Below are positions 35,701 to 44,517 of a stretch of 64,000 nucleotides of DNA, piece after piece (position 1 is the first letter of the stretch; the number at the start of each line of letters is the position of its first letter). This stretch comes from Xanthobacteraceae bacterium (lineage in GTDB: Bacteria > Pseudomonadota > Alphaproteobacteria > Rhizobiales > Xanthobacteraceae): assembly GCA_019746355.1 (NCBI GenBank), contig JAIESC010000001.1:1-64000 (forward strand). The letters run 5' to 3'. The notes under the pieces are model-generated. The model did not search any database, was not told the DNA's origin, and saw only the letters and a list, made by a program, of their open reading frames with translations. The position numbers and the translations under genes were made by a program.

Positions 35701-38404
35701 AGAGGCCCGCCGTGCCGCCGGCCGCTCCGCCGGAGAACGTGCCGCCCAACGACACCGAGCCCATGCCCTGCAATTGCGCGGTGGTCAGCCCGGTGACGTT
35801 GCCCGACTGGCTGTTGGTGTCAGCGCCGATCCCGCTCGAGCGTCCGCTCGTCTGGGTGTCCCAATACGACGTCGCGACCGTACCGGTGTCGTTGACCCCG
35901 ATCAGGCCGCCCGTGTTGCCCGCGACGCTCGAGACCGCGCCGGTCGAGTAGCTCGTCGAGATGCTGGAATTGAGATTCGTGCCGACCAGGCCGCCGGTGT
36001 AATTGGTGCCGCCCGCCACCGCGCCAGTGGCATAGCTGGTTTGAACGGTTCCGCCGCCGCCATTCTGCCCGACAAGCCCGCCGGTGGCGGTGGTGCCGGA
36101 GACGTCGCCCGTCGCATAGCTCGTCTGCAGCAGGCCGGCGTTGATGTAGCCGATCAGGCCGCCGGTCCGGTCGACGCCCGAGACGGAGACATTGGCGTGG
36201 CTCGACTGGACGGTGCCGCCGGTCCGCCCGATCAATCCGCCGGTGCCGCTCGCGCCGCTGACCGTGCCGCCGGTCGCGTAGCTTGTCTGCACGACGGAGT
36301 TCGCTGAATTGGCCAGTCCGACCAGCGAGCCGACGAATTGATTGCCGGTGATCGTGGGGTTCCGGAGGCCGATGTTCGAGATCGTCGCGGTCGAATTGAG
36401 GAAGCCGAACAGTCCGACGTTATCGCCACTGCCCCCACTGATGTTGAGGTTGCTGATGGTGTGGCCGAGCCCATCGAACCGGCCGCCGAACCTCGTGGCC
36501 GCGCTGGCACTGCTGTTGTCGCCGACCGGCGCCCGTCCGTAGGTGGTGCCGCCGGCGTCGAGGTCATTGGCCAGTGCGTAACGGCCGACAACGCCGGCGC
36601 CGTAGACCGTGACCGATTGACCAACCTCGCCACTGTTCGACTTGAGGCCGTCGATCGCGTCGAGCTGCGCCATGGTATAGACCAGCGTGTAGCTCGTGCC
36701 GTTGAGTGAGAACGACTGCCCGGCAATGCTGCCGCCGCCGGCATAGCTGACCGACGCACCGTTGCCGAACGTGAGACCTGTCGTCGTGACGCCGGACTGA
36801 GCCGTCGCCGTGACGCTGAGACCGCCGGCGCCGTTGATGCTGATCGGCGCATTGATCGTCACCGCCCCCGCCGCATTCAGCGCCAGCGTGGTCGCCGCCG
36901 ACCAGCTCAACGGCGCGGCCACCGTGATGTTGCCGGCCTGCGAGCCGCCGCTGCCGGTCGAGACGGTGACGTTCGCCGAGCCCAATGCGGTTTGCAGCGT
37001 GGTGACGTTGAGAACGCTGTCGTCGGCATTGGCGGTGAAGGCGTCGCCGCTGATGCCAGTGGTGTCGGCGCCGGTCGAGATGGTGACGTTGTAGGGATCG
37101 AGCAGCAATGTTCCGAATGCGCCGTTCGCCGCCGACAGATCCGTGAAGCCGGTGTAGTCGAGCCGCGCCTTTCCGGACACCTCGGCATTGCCGCCGGCGC
37201 CGCCTTGCGCGCCGCCGCGCGCGGTGATGGTGCCGGCAAAGGTCGTGCGCTGGTCGGACCAGACCACGACGTTGCCGCCGTTGCCGGCGGACTTCGCATC
37301 GGCGCGGAGCGTGGTGTCCCTGTCGATGCTGACGGTGTCGGCGCGCTGCAGCGGACCCTGGCCCTGGAAGCCGCCGCCGACGTTGACGGTGCCGCCACCG
37401 GTTTTGCCGGAGACGTCGACCGTCGCGCCTTCGAGCTTGATGTTCCGGCCCGTGACAGCGACCGCACCGCCGGTTCCATGGCGCGATGTGGCCGCGAGCG
37501 TGCCGGTGACTTTGACATCGCCACCGGCGCCGCCGCCGATGACGATCGCGCCCGAGCGGCCGCCGATCGTGCGCGCCTGGACCAGTCCCGAGATGTTCAC
37601 CGCATTGCGCGCCGCTTCACGCGCGGTCGCCGCGCTGATCACCACGCTGCCGCCGTTCGCCTTGATCGTGCCGGAGTTGCGGATCAGTGCGCCGGTATCG
37701 CCCGCAGCCGTGGGCAATGCCACCTGAAGGAAGCCGTCGCCGGAAAAATCCAGCGTGGCGCGTTCGCCGGAGCCCAGCCCCACCTTGCCGAGCGGCACGA
37801 AAATGTTGCCCGAGTTCGCGACCGTGCCACCGAGCAGCGCGGCATAGCCGCCGCGGCCAACGGTGATGGTGCCGGCGTTGGTCACGGCAGCGGATGCGCC
37901 GTTGCCGCTGAAGGTGCGGCGACCGGCCATGAAGTCGGCGTCCGAAATGCCGAGCGTCGAGGCGACGAAGCCGCCGGCGTTGACGACGCCGGTGCTGGTG
38001 ATCGCGATGCCGTTCGGGTTGACGAGATAGACCTGCCCATTGGCGGTGAGCGAACCGCCGATGGTCGACGGGCTGTTGCCGGTGACGCGGAAGAGAATGC
38101 CCGACGTGCTGCCCGGCTGCTGGACATTGACCGAGTAACCCTGGCCGATGGAGAAGGTCTGCGAGTTGACGACGGCGCTCTGGCTCGACTGCGTGAAGTT
38201 GAGTTGCGTCGCCGCAGGACTGGTGATCGACACATTGCCGGCGGCGACGCTGACGCCGGTCGGCAGATTCTGGGCGGACGCCCGGCTCCCTGCGCAAAGC
38301 GCGGTGAGCGCGGTGGTGGCGAGCAGCAACGCCGCCGTCGAGGTAACCCTGCTGGTTCCGCAGGAGGGCATTGCCGCAAGGCGGACGCACGAGCTCTGCT
38401 GCAT
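32756..38404 (-). CDS. TpsA exoprotein, filamentous haemagglutinin type, with GLUG repeats
   Basis: 1882 residues. A long signal peptide ends near RASAQ (45). The TPS domain follows (about 46-260) with the NPNGI motif at 129-133, which directs secretion through the TpsB partner. A beta-helix passenger contains two large copies of a module built of FSLNGTSYTLVYTMAQLDAID and then many GLUG motifs (GGLVGxNxGTVQxSYATG). A YDG-type repeat (TSKAYDGTTTATI) lies near the C-terminus. It is a surface or secreted adhesin, perhaps for contact or biofilm. The ATG overlaps the end of tpsB, with GAGG six nt upstream. Confidence 0.9.
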   Translation of the reverse strand: MQQSSCVRLAAMPSCGTSRVTSTAALLLATTALTALCAGSRASAQNLPTGVSVAAGNVSITSPAATQLNFTQSSQSAVVNSQTFSIGQGYSVNVQQPGSTSGILFRVTGNSPSTIGGSLTANGQVYLVNPNGIAITSTGVVNAGGFVASTLGISDADFMAGRRTFSGNGASAAVTNAGTITVGRGGYAALLGGTVANSGNIFVPLGKVGLGSGERATLDFSGDGFLQVALPTAAGDTGALIRNSGTIKANGGSVVISAATAREAARNAVNISGLVQARTIGGRSGAIVIGGGAGGDVKVTGTLAATSRHGTGGAVAVTGRNIKLEGATVDVSGKTGGGTVNVGGGFQGQGPLQRADTVSIDRDTTLRADAKSAGNGGNVVVWSDQRTTFAGTITARGGAQGGAGGNAEVSGKARLDYTGFTDLSAANGAFGTLLLDPYNVTISTGADTTGISGDAFTANADDSVLNVTTLQTALGSANVTVSTGSGGSQAGNITVAAPLSWSAATTLALNAAGAVTINAPISINGAGGLSVTATAQSGVTTTGLTFGNGASVSYAGGGSIAGQSFSLNGTSYTLVYTMAQLDAIDGLKSNSGEVGQSVTVYGAGVVGRYALANDLDAGGTTYGRAPVGDNSSASAATRFGGRFDGLGHTISNLNISGGSGDNVGLFGFLNSTATISNIGLRNPTITGNQFVGSLVGLANSANSVVQTSYATGGTVSGASGTGGLIGRTGGTVQSSHANVSVSGVDRTGGLIGYINAGLLQTSYATGDVSGTTATGGLVGQNGGGGTVQTSYATGAVAGGTNYTGGLVGTNLNSSISTSYSTGAVSSVAGNTGGLIGVNDTGTVATSYWDTQTSGRSSGIGADTNSQSGNVTGLTTAQLQGMGSVSLGGTFSGGAAGGTAGLYPYLTLFFPNGPQVISGFAYKDGGATPLVSNSAGAALVSLNSNGTTALTTAGANGYYYYIAGPAGTLPNGTSVLAYTSQNAATGSNVAVTLATSTGAALLTGVNIYGNALTVPTTATSLSSAPSLAQAQATASAAAGGDSTALAHIAALTGRGLISSGTSFTVDQPVTTSSTFLVQTAANAPITVSQPITITGSGSLGLFSGGALIIDGTVSVTGAGAVTLSAAAQSGITTTGLTFGNGASIDYGATDNGGSFSLNGTSYTLVYTMAQLDAIDSVNAVDGSALAAYGAGTAGSYALATDLNAAGTTYTRAVIATNVPATSANRFSGKLDGLGHTVTGLTINAPTTDFVGMIGFMLGGTVSNIGLVNASVTADQLVGSLVGFNNPTGAGTIQTSYATGSVTGTASVGGLVGRNSGTVQASYANVAVTAGSDRAGGLVGQNNAGTIRNSYATGTVNGGADESGGLVGVNLAGGAIVNSYSTGAVSGAGRVGGLIGTNDASTVAASYWDTQTSGQPSTGIGSDNNSQSGNVIGRTTAQLQGALPAGFSATAWRTGTGLYPYLSWKFAAGTTPQTVTGIATRADGTALSGVTIAGTVDGTAFADGTVTSGANGYYYFVMKQGTIASGNGVFTSIAADALKANSYLQSAAGSVANLDLRAGTLNVTTNATSLSAVAAGLAGVVGSTATSDLMFTTPSNVLTPKSSTGVSIAASAAFSVDQNLTVPNAALITAVGTLTIASSGSVVSSGGDATLVAGTAFVNDRGAGAVSAGGRWLIYSADPGADTRGGLVHGFKQYAATYGVTGVAGSGNGFLYSVAPTVTATLVGTTSKAYDGTTTATIAPSNIAAAGAIDGDTVTFNYLGVAYADPDPGTNKPVTATGVSLATATNGAVTVYGYALGSTSATGNIGTIVAQTTTTTTTPPPVSQVGASTIVNATDTGPGGLSGPDLTPAFTGSVFGGPGTTSFGGETSSTGGTGVFYVDKRFGP
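34060..36870 (-). repeat. Internal duplication inside tpsA (two modules of about 1 kb)
   Basis: The module from FGNGASxxYxGG through FSLNGTSYTLVYTMAQLDAID, the DGLGHT stretch, the GLUG array, and SYWDTQTSG..IG.D.NSQSGNV.G.TTAQLQG occurs twice, at about 36870-35760 and 35060-34060. Much of it is near-identical at the DNA level (for example around 36658-36717 and 34890-34950). The copies differ in the number of GLUG units, so recombination could change passenger length. Confidence 0.8.
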
Positions 38405-40132
38405 CTAAAACCTCGTCGCCGATATGACCGTGAAGCGATGCGCCGCGGCCCCGCCGTCGGTCCGCGTGGCACGCCCGTATTCGAGCGTCAGCCCGCCGTT
38501 CGACAGGCGGCCCGGCACGGCTCCGCCGATCCGCAGGCCGCCGCCGTAAGACGCAGCGACGACACGCGCGGCTTCGAGCGCGGTCGGCTGCTCCAGAACG
38601 ACTTCGCCGTAGGCGGCGAACACATAAGGCGTAACGACGGCCCAGAACGGCGCTTCGGGCAACGGCACGGGCCAGGGCGACGACGCTTCACCGCGCACGA
38701 CATAGCCGCGGTCGCCCACGATGCTTCCCGCATCGAACGTCGACAGGCCCGAAATATTGGCGATGCCGATCTGCTCGCTGCGCATCAGCGGTTCGCCGAA
38801 CGAGGTTTGCGCGCGCGCCGTCACGTTGAAGACCAGATGATCCAGCACGGACTGGGCGTAAGCCAGCGTCACGTCGAGCTTGCGGAAGTTGGGGTCCGCC
38901 CCCTGCCGCGAGAACGGCAGCAGCGCCGTCGCGTCGGCTACCGAGCGGGCACCGAGACCATCGATGCCGAACGACCCGGTGACGCGGCCGGAAACCAATG
39001 CGCCCCAAGGCGTGAAATGGTCGCCGTCGTTGCTGAAGCGCACGATGCGAAGCCGGTCCTGCGACAGCGGCACGGGCTCCGCGCCGACGAACAGGCTCTG
39101 CGTCTCGTCCTGGGCGTCGAACGCGACCTCGCTGTTGAAATTGGCCGCGCGCCCGCGCAGCCAAGTGTACCGCAGCCGGAGCGACATGCGCTGGAAAACG
39201 TCCGTGGTCTGCACGCCGGAGGTTTCGCGCGGCGTGGTCCGCGCGTCGGTGACCTCGGCGTTGAACGACAGGCCGTCGAGCCACAGCGGCAGGACAAAAC
39301 CCGCGGCCAATGCGCGGTTGGTCGGGTAGCGGTCGAAATAACCGTTGCCGCCGCCTTCGGGGTGGCCGTTCGCCCGCAGGTAAACCAGCTCGCCGAGGCC
39401 TGCGACGCTGTTCAAGTCGAGGCCCATCCCCATCGTGGTGCGGCCGAGCGCCTTCGACATCGTGTTGTCGATCGCAAGGATGGCGCTCACCGGCTGATAC
39501 TTCGCCTCGATGATCAGAATGCTTGCGCCTTCGGCCCGGCCCGGAGCCAGCGTCGAACGCAGGATCGCGCCGGGTGTGTCGCCGGCCAGCAGGATGCGGC
39601 GCTCGAGCTCGACCTGCGTGAGGCCGCGCCGGCCGACCAGCGGCTCGACCAGCCGGGATATGCGGAACAGCACGCGCTCCGGCACATCCTTGAATTCGAC
39701 GCGTTCGATGAAGCCGTCGACGACGATGAGCTTCAGGCGAGCGCCGTTGACCAGCGTCTGCGGCGGCAACACCACGCGAACCAGCACGTAACCGGCCCGG
39801 GCATACGCCGCCTCCAGATCGCGCGCGGCGGAAAAAATCTCCGCGCCCGACACGGGACGGCCCAGGAGACTGCGCTCGAGCGCCGCAGTCGCTTCGGCCA
39901 GTTGCGGCAGACCGCCTTTGACCTCGACGCCGGAGAGCCTGACGAAAAGCTTCTCGGCGCCGGCCGGTGTCACCAGCCCCGGCGCGCCAGGCAGCGCGAA
40001 ACCACCGGGCCGTTCAAGGTTGGGACGAAAACTCGGCGGCACAACCTGCGAAGCGGGTTGCGCGTGTGCCATGGCGGTCGCAACGGCCAACGCCGCGACA
40101 ACGCTGATCCAGGCCCCCCACTTCGACAGCAC
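38405..40132 (-). CDS. TpsB outer-membrane transporter (FhaC/ShlB/HecB family)
   Basis: 575 residues. A signal peptide (ending AMAHAQ) precedes a POTRA domain pair (FVRLSGVEVKGG... and LKLIVVDGFIERVEFKD) and a 16-strand beta-barrel region ending in the outer-membrane signature HRFTVISATRF with a terminal Phe. The VRGEASSPW...VTPYVFAAYGEV stretch belongs to the conserved C-terminal part of the family. It exports the TpsA protein encoded immediately downstream. Confidence 0.9.
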   Translation of the reverse strand: MLSKWGAWISVVAALAVATAMAHAQPASQVVPPSFRPNLERPGGFALPGAPGLVTPAGAEKLFVRLSGVEVKGGLPQLAEATAALERSLLGRPVSGAEIFSAARDLEAAYARAGYVLVRVVLPPQTLVNGARLKLIVVDGFIERVEFKDVPERVLFRISRLVEPLVGRRGLTQVELERRILLAGDTPGAILRSTLAPGRAEGASILIIEAKYQPVSAILAIDNTMSKALGRTTMGMGLDLNSVAGLGELVYLRANGHPEGGGNGYFDRYPTNRALAAGFVLPLWLDGLSFNAEVTDARTTPRETSGVQTTDVFQRMSLRLRYTWLRGRAANFNSEVAFDAQDETQSLFVGAEPVPLSQDRLRIVRFSNDGDHFTPWGALVSGRVTGSFGIDGLGARSVADATALLPFSRQGADPNFRKLDVTLAYAQSVLDHLVFNVTARAQTSFGEPLMRSEQIGIANISGLSTFDAGSIVGDRGYVVRGEASSPWPVPLPEAPFWAVVTPYVFAAYGEVVLEQPTALEAARVVAASYGGGLRIGGAVPGRLSNGGLTLEYGRATRTDGGAAAHRFTVISATRF

Positions 40133-40639
40133 CGCGCAACAGCCTTCTCACCGAGCCAATGTCGCGGCTCAAACGATTTCCACCGAGCGCAAAGCACTCG
40201 TTGGCCGGCTCGCTGACGCTTTCGAGAGATCTGCCTGTCGACGAAACACGCCGGTTCGCCGAGGGCCGAAACTGCTGCACGTCATTATTTTGGGGCAAGT
40301 GCGCGGCAAAAACTCCGACTGGCAAAGCGCTGACACGACGTCCCGACGAGAGAGTGCGAGGGGAACTCTCCGCATTTCAATAAGATACTGACTTTTCCAC
40401 AGGCCCGAAGGCCGGCACCAAGGGCCTCAACGACGATGGGAATGGATGACCCACCGAATGTTGCGCCGGCGCACCGATAACGCGAGCACTTTCGATCGGC
40501 TCGACGCCAGGCCTTGATCGCCAAGCGATCCGGCCAGCCCCGACGTCATTTGCAACGCGATAGCGCGCTGCCGCACGGCAGCAACGGCGGGATACACAGC
40601 ATCCGGATGAGATGACGGCGCAGCGAGACGGCCCCGCAG
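40133..40639. other. Intergenic region upstream of tpsB, no gene seen
   Basis: About 500 nt without a supported gene. Short frames on both strands lack ribosome sites and any resemblance to proteins. The part nearest 40132 must carry the tpsBA promoter, but no clear -35/-10 pair was picked out by eye. Confidence 0.5.
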
Positions 40640-41242
40640 TCAAAGCAGAACCAAGCCGCGCCGGATACCGATGGCGACCGCGTCGGACCGGTTGCGGGCA
40701 CCGAGCTTCGCCAAGACCGAAGCGACGTGGAATTTTGCCGTGTGAACCGAGATCTCGAGCTCGCGGGCAATGACCTTGTTGGATGCGCCGTGCGCAAGCA
40801 GGCTCAAGACCTCGTGTTCGCGCGGGGTCAGTGCTTTCTCGCCATCATCGACGCCGAGCGAGCGCGCGGGCCCCGAGGGCTCCTCGGAAAAGCCACGCAG
40901 CCCCTCCGTTTCGGAGATCGTGAAGCCGGCCGCAACGATCATGACCGCGGCCCGCAGCAGGTCGCCGTCAACGGTCGGGGGCAAAACGGCCCGAACGTCG
41001 GCATCCCATGTCTCGGGAGGTCGTTCACCGTCATCAATGACGATCGACGGTCGCGCCAATCCCGGGACACGATCCGCCAGGATGACGTCCGCTTCGCGGC
41101 CGTCGTCAACGCCAAGCTGAACGTCGAAACGGCCGTCGCCGGACAGGAGCGAAGCCATCCGCCTGGCCCGGGCCGGGTCGGACATGGCAATGCAGACCTC
41201 GATCTTTGCGCGAGATACCGAGTGACCGCGGTCCGGGGTCAT
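40640..41242 (-). CDS. LuxR-family regulator with a degenerate receiver-like N-terminus
   Basis: 200 residues. The C-terminal LuxR helix-turn-helix is complete (ALTPREHEVLSLLAHGASNKVIARELEISVHTAKFHVASVLAKLGARNRSDAVAIG). The N-terminal 120 residues have a receiver-like arrangement (VCIAMSDPARARRMASLLSGDGRFDVQL...ADVILADRV) but lack an obvious phosphoacceptor context, so activity may not depend on phosphorylation. It starts 8 nt after the protease-like gene and is probably co-transcribed. It could regulate the adjacent tps locus; that is a guess from position. Confidence 0.8.
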   Translation of the reverse strand: MTPDRGHSVSRAKIEVCIAMSDPARARRMASLLSGDGRFDVQLGVDDGREADVILADRVPGLARPSIVIDDGERPPETWDADVRAVLPPTVDGDLLRAAVMIVAAGFTISETEGLRGFSEEPSGPARSLGVDDGEKALTPREHEVLSLLAHGASNKVIARELEISVHTAKFHVASVLAKLGARNRSDAVAIGIRRGLVLL

Positions 41243-41250
41243 GACCTGGG

Positions 41251-42120
41251 TTATCTATGGGGCCGCTCGCCGACAACAACCTCGACCTTTGTTTGCTGGT
41301 TGGCGCGCGTCACGTCGAGGACGACCGTCGAGCCAACGGTATCGGGTCCGAGCCTCCGGAATACATCGTGCACGCCGTGGATCGGCGCGCCGTTCCAAGC
41401 CGTCAGGGTGTCGCCAACAAGGATTCCAGCGCGCTTGGCCGGGCCGTCGTCGTCGAGACGGACAACAATCGCGCCATCCCCTTGCTGCCGCCGCAGCGGA
41501 TAAAGACCAAGACCCAGATAACCGCGCGCCATGGAGCCCTTGGCCGCCAGCTGTTCGGCAATGCGATCAATGGTCGCCGCCGGAATGACCAGCGCTCGAC
41601 GCCGTGGGGCGAACGCAGCAAGGCCAATCAGATCGCCGGCGGCGTCGACCACGGCACCCCCGTGACAGCGGCGATCGAGGGCGAGGTCCAGCAGGATTCG
41701 CCGATCAATCAGGCCGCCAGCCCAGCTCCGCCAGCTCTCGCCGCACTCCCGGACGATCCCGGATGCGGCGATCCCGCCATTTGTCCCTCGCCCGACCGCG
41801 ACGGCCAAATGGCCGGCACTCACATCGCCGGCAGGCTTCAACGAGTCCAAGGTTCCCGCCTCGCCCTCGACACGCAGCAGCGCGATGTCGGTCGAAGGAT
41901 CCCGGCCGGCAAGCGTCGCGGTCGCGCGCTCGCCGGCCGGCATCGTCAGTTCGAAGCTCTCGTCGTCGCCGATCGCTTCATCGGCGGTGACGATCAAGCC
42001 GGCGCGCCAGAGGATGCCGCTTGCAGCATTGCGATGGCCTGAATTGATCGCCACGACGCGTTGCGCCGTCTTGTCGACGAGCGCCCGCATGGCGTCTGAA
42101 AACTGCGACAAGGTCGTCAT
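41251..42120 (-). CDS. HtrA/S1C-like protease homologue with a missing catalytic triad, plus PDZ domain
   Basis: 289 residues from ATG 42120 (GGAG 9 nt upstream), without a signal peptide. The trypsin-like fold is recognisable (ASGILWRAGLIVTADEAI; DPSTDIALLRVEGE; CHGGAVVDAAGDLIGLAAFAPRRRALVIP) followed by a PDZ domain (GYLGLGLYPL...GPAKRAGILVGDTLTAWNGAPIHGVHDVFRRLG). The His of the TAxHA motif is Glu and the Ser of GxSGG is His; only the Asp remains. It is probably a binding or sensor protein rather than a protease. It is in an operon with the LuxR-type gene, which suggests a signalling pair. Confidence 0.75.
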   Translation of the reverse strand: MTTLSQFSDAMRALVDKTAQRVVAINSGHRNAASGILWRAGLIVTADEAIGDDESFELTMPAGERATATLAGRDPSTDIALLRVEGEAGTLDSLKPAGDVSAGHLAVAVGRGTNGGIAASGIVRECGESWRSWAGGLIDRRILLDLALDRRCHGGAVVDAAGDLIGLAAFAPRRRALVIPAATIDRIAEQLAAKGSMARGYLGLGLYPLRRQQGDGAIVVRLDDDGPAKRAGILVGDTLTAWNGAPIHGVHDVFRRLGPDTVGSTVVLDVTRANQQTKVEVVVGERPHR

Positions 42121-42281
42121 GTTGGTTGCTCCCGTGTGTTTGCCCACACGGATATGGCGGGCTGCTCCATGCCGCCAACTGGCCGGACGGCTAGGTCATC
42201 CGCCCTGGAGAGATGACCGAGAGCCCGATGACCACCACTCAGGCTCGAAGTCGGCGACGCCGTTCGCCGATTTGTTTTCCG

Positions 42282-43460
42282 TCAGGGTCCGGTCATCCCG
42301 GAAATCATGGTGTCCGGATAAAGCTCCTTGAGCCGCGGATAGACCTCTCGGGCGAACATGCGGATGCCGTGAACGGTCTCGTCGTGCTCCAGGAAGCCGG
42401 CCTGCCCCATGATCAGAAGCTGGCCGTAGCCGCCGACGTACTCCCAGTGCTTCCTGATCTGCTGCAGCACCTGATCGGGTGTCCCGGCGAACATCAACCC
42501 TGCCTCGAGCGCGCCGTCGACCGTGCCCTGCTTGGTGCCGTGCGCGCTGACGACGTTCTGCGCCCCGCGTGTGAGCCGGATGTTCATCTCCACCGGCACA
42601 TAGCCCGGCGGATTGGAAAAGTGCAGCGGCACCTTGTTGGAGTTGACGTACCACAGAAGCTTCTCGGCGCCGGCGCGCGCCTTCGCCTCGGTGTCGCCGA
42701 CATAGATCAGCGCTGCATAGGCGAGCCGGTCGATCGGCACGTCCGGGCCGCGGCCGGCCTCGCGCCAGCCGCGGCGGTAGGCCTCGTAGATGCGCTTGGT
42801 GTTTTCAAATCCGGTGAGGAACGTCGCCTGGATATAGCCGTGCGCGCCGACCTGGGCCGCGCCGCCGGTGCTGGTGGTGCTCACCCAGACCGGCGGATGC
42901 GGCGCCTGATAGCAGCGCGGCCAGATGTTGATCGAGCGGTGATGGAAGAACCGGCCCTCGAAGCTGAACGGCCCGTCGTGGTGCGTCCATGCCCGCACGA
43001 TCAGGTCGAGCGCCTCCCAGTGACGCTCGTTCATCCGCACCGGATTGCTGTTGGCCGGCAGGATTTCGTACGGCACGCCGCGCACGAAGCCCGCCTCGAG
43101 CCGGCCGTGCGACATCACGTCGATCATCGCCATCTCCTCGGCGACGCGCACCGGCTGGCGGCGGTTGGCGATCGGATTGCCGAGAATCAAGAGGCGCGCG
43201 GTCTTGCTCTGCCGCGCCAGCGCGGCGAGCATCAGCGGCGCCGCGGGATCGACGCAGGTCGCGGTCTGGTGATGCTCGTTGAGCATGATCTCGACGCCCT
43301 CGCTCTCGGCGATCAGCCATTCGTCGATGTAGCGGTCGTAGAGCGCCGCCCCCTTCACCGGATCGTAGATGCGGTTCGGCAGGGACACGCGGATGGATGG
43401 ATACGTGTCCGCGGGCGGCAGATACGGATAGGCGGTCTCGCTGAAGTGCCAGGCCCTCAT
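42282..43460 (-). CDS. LLM-class (luciferase-like) flavin-dependent oxidoreductase
   Basis: 392 residues from ATG 43460, with GGAG 8 nt upstream. The family is read from EGVEIMLNEHHQTATCVDPAAPLMLAALARQSKTARLLILGNPIANRRQPVRVAEEMAMIDVMSHGRLEAGFVRG, the usual bacterial luciferase/alkanal monooxygenase layout using FMNH2 or F420. The substrate is unknown. It lies 1 nt downstream of the alpha/beta hydrolase gene, so they probably act in one catabolic route. Confidence 0.87.
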   Translation of the reverse strand: MRAWHFSETAYPYLPPADTYPSIRVSLPNRIYDPVKGAALYDRYIDEWLIAESEGVEIMLNEHHQTATCVDPAAPLMLAALARQSKTARLLILGNPIANRRQPVRVAEEMAMIDVMSHGRLEAGFVRGVPYEILPANSNPVRMNERHWEALDLIVRAWTHHDGPFSFEGRFFHHRSINIWPRCYQAPHPPVWVSTTSTGGAAQVGAHGYIQATFLTGFENTKRIYEAYRRGWREAGRGPDVPIDRLAYAALIYVGDTEAKARAGAEKLLWYVNSNKVPLHFSNPPGYVPVEMNIRLTRGAQNVVSAHGTKQGTVDGALEAGLMFAGTPDQVLQQIRKHWEYVGGYGQLLIMGQAGFLEHDETVHGIRMFAREVYPRLKELYPDTMISGMTGP

Positions 43461-43461
43461 G

Positions 43462-44226
43462 TCACGCTCCAAGAAATTCAAAGACGGCGGCGACAAACGC
43501 CTCGGCCTGCTCGAGATGCGGCGCATGTCCGGCGGCGGGAATGGTCAGCGTGCGCGCGTTCGGCAGCAGACCGGCATAGGCCGCGAGATACTCGGCGGAC
43601 ACGAGCCCGTCGCTCGCGCCGCGCACGAACAAGGCCGGCGCCTTCACGCGGTGCAGGCGATGCCTAAGCTTGGGGTTGTGCATCCAAGGCTCCCACACCA
43701 GCAGCGCCGTGGTCTCGCGGTTGCGGAACAGGGTGGCCAGCTCATCATCGGACATCTTGCTCAGGTCTGGCGCTTTGGACGGGTCGTGAAAGGCGAGCTT
43801 GTTCACGTCGGCCTGGGGCATGGCGAAGATATCGGGAATGTCGAGCTTGTCCGCGGGGCCGACCTTGATGCCGACCGGGCCGACCATGACGAGCTTGCGC
43901 ACGCGCCCCGGCACCTTGGTCGCGATCTCGGCGGCGATCCAGCCGCCGATCGAGCAGCCGACCAGGTCGACTTGCTCGAGGCCGAGGGTGTCGATCAGCT
44001 CGAGATAGAGGTGGGCGATGTCGTCGATGCTGTCGAGCCAGTCCGGCAGGCTCGATTTGCCGAAGCCCGGATGGGATGGCGCAATCAGCCGGCGTTTGGC
44101 CGAAAGCGGCGCGACAAACGGCTGCCGTTCAGCGAAGCCGCCGGCGCCATGCAGGAACAGCACCGGCGGCCCTTGTCCGGCCTCGAACAGCTCGAGATCG
44201 ACGTCTGCAATCTTGAAGGTCTTCAA
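43462..44226 (-). CDS. Alpha/beta hydrolase
   Basis: 254 residues. The oxyanion region LFLHGAGG, the nucleophile elbow GCSIGG, the acid in RGASDGLVSAEY and the His in IPAAGHAPHLEQ make a complete triad. It resembles meta-cleavage product hydrolases and related C-C bond hydrolases. Paired with the luciferase-like oxidoreductase (1-nt gap), it suggests a degradative operon for a small hydrophobic compound; the compound is unknown. Confidence 0.85.
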   Translation of the reverse strand: MKTFKIADVDLELFEAGQGPPVLFLHGAGGFAERQPFVAPLSAKRRLIAPSHPGFGKSSLPDWLDSIDDIAHLYLELIDTLGLEQVDLVGCSIGGWIAAEIATKVPGRVRKLVMVGPVGIKVGPADKLDIPDIFAMPQADVNKLAFHDPSKAPDLSKMSDDELATLFRNRETTALLVWEPWMHNPKLRHRLHRVKAPALFVRGASDGLVSAEYLAAYAGLLPNARTLTIPAAGHAPHLEQAEAFVAAVFEFLGA

Positions 44227-44387
44227 GCAGCCCCCTCCCGGTACGATGCCGTTCGGCTTTTCTTTGTGCCGTCAGGTTGGCACAGCAGATGATGAAACGT
44301 TACGCCGCCGATGGAAGGCAGCATTGCAGATTGGATGGCATGTGGCGGGTTAGAGCGGGCACCGTTTGAGCCAGGCTGCGTCAACAC

Positions 44388-44492
44388 CCGTTCATTCCCG
44401 CGACAGCGGGAATGCAGTTCTGCCCAACCGCAAAACTGGCGTTGGGCAGAGCTGGGTCCCCGCTTTCGCGAGGACGAACGGCGAGAGAGCTT
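44388..44492. repeat. Palindromic intergenic repeat, family B copy 1
   Basis: CCGTTCATTCCCGCGACAGCGGG at the left and CCCCGCTTTCGCGAGGACGAACGG at the right make an imperfect inverted repeat with an inner stem TGCCCAAC/GTTGGGCA. A second copy with the same ends is at 49360-49452. It lies in the gap upstream of the hydrolase operon. Confidence 0.75.
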
Positions 44493-44517
44493 CGATTCCA
44501 CGGAAACGAAATCCGGT

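Noticed and set aside
33851..36307. An 818-codon and other long frames antisense to tpsA, including one running from 36992 to 40216
   Set aside because: They arise from the repetitive, GC3-rich tpsA and tpsB genes; the sense strand has signal peptides, a POTRA domain and a TPS domain.
41251..42042. Plus-strand frame opposite the HtrA-like gene
   Set aside because: Antisense shadow; the minus strand has a coherent protease-PDZ architecture and a good ribosome site.
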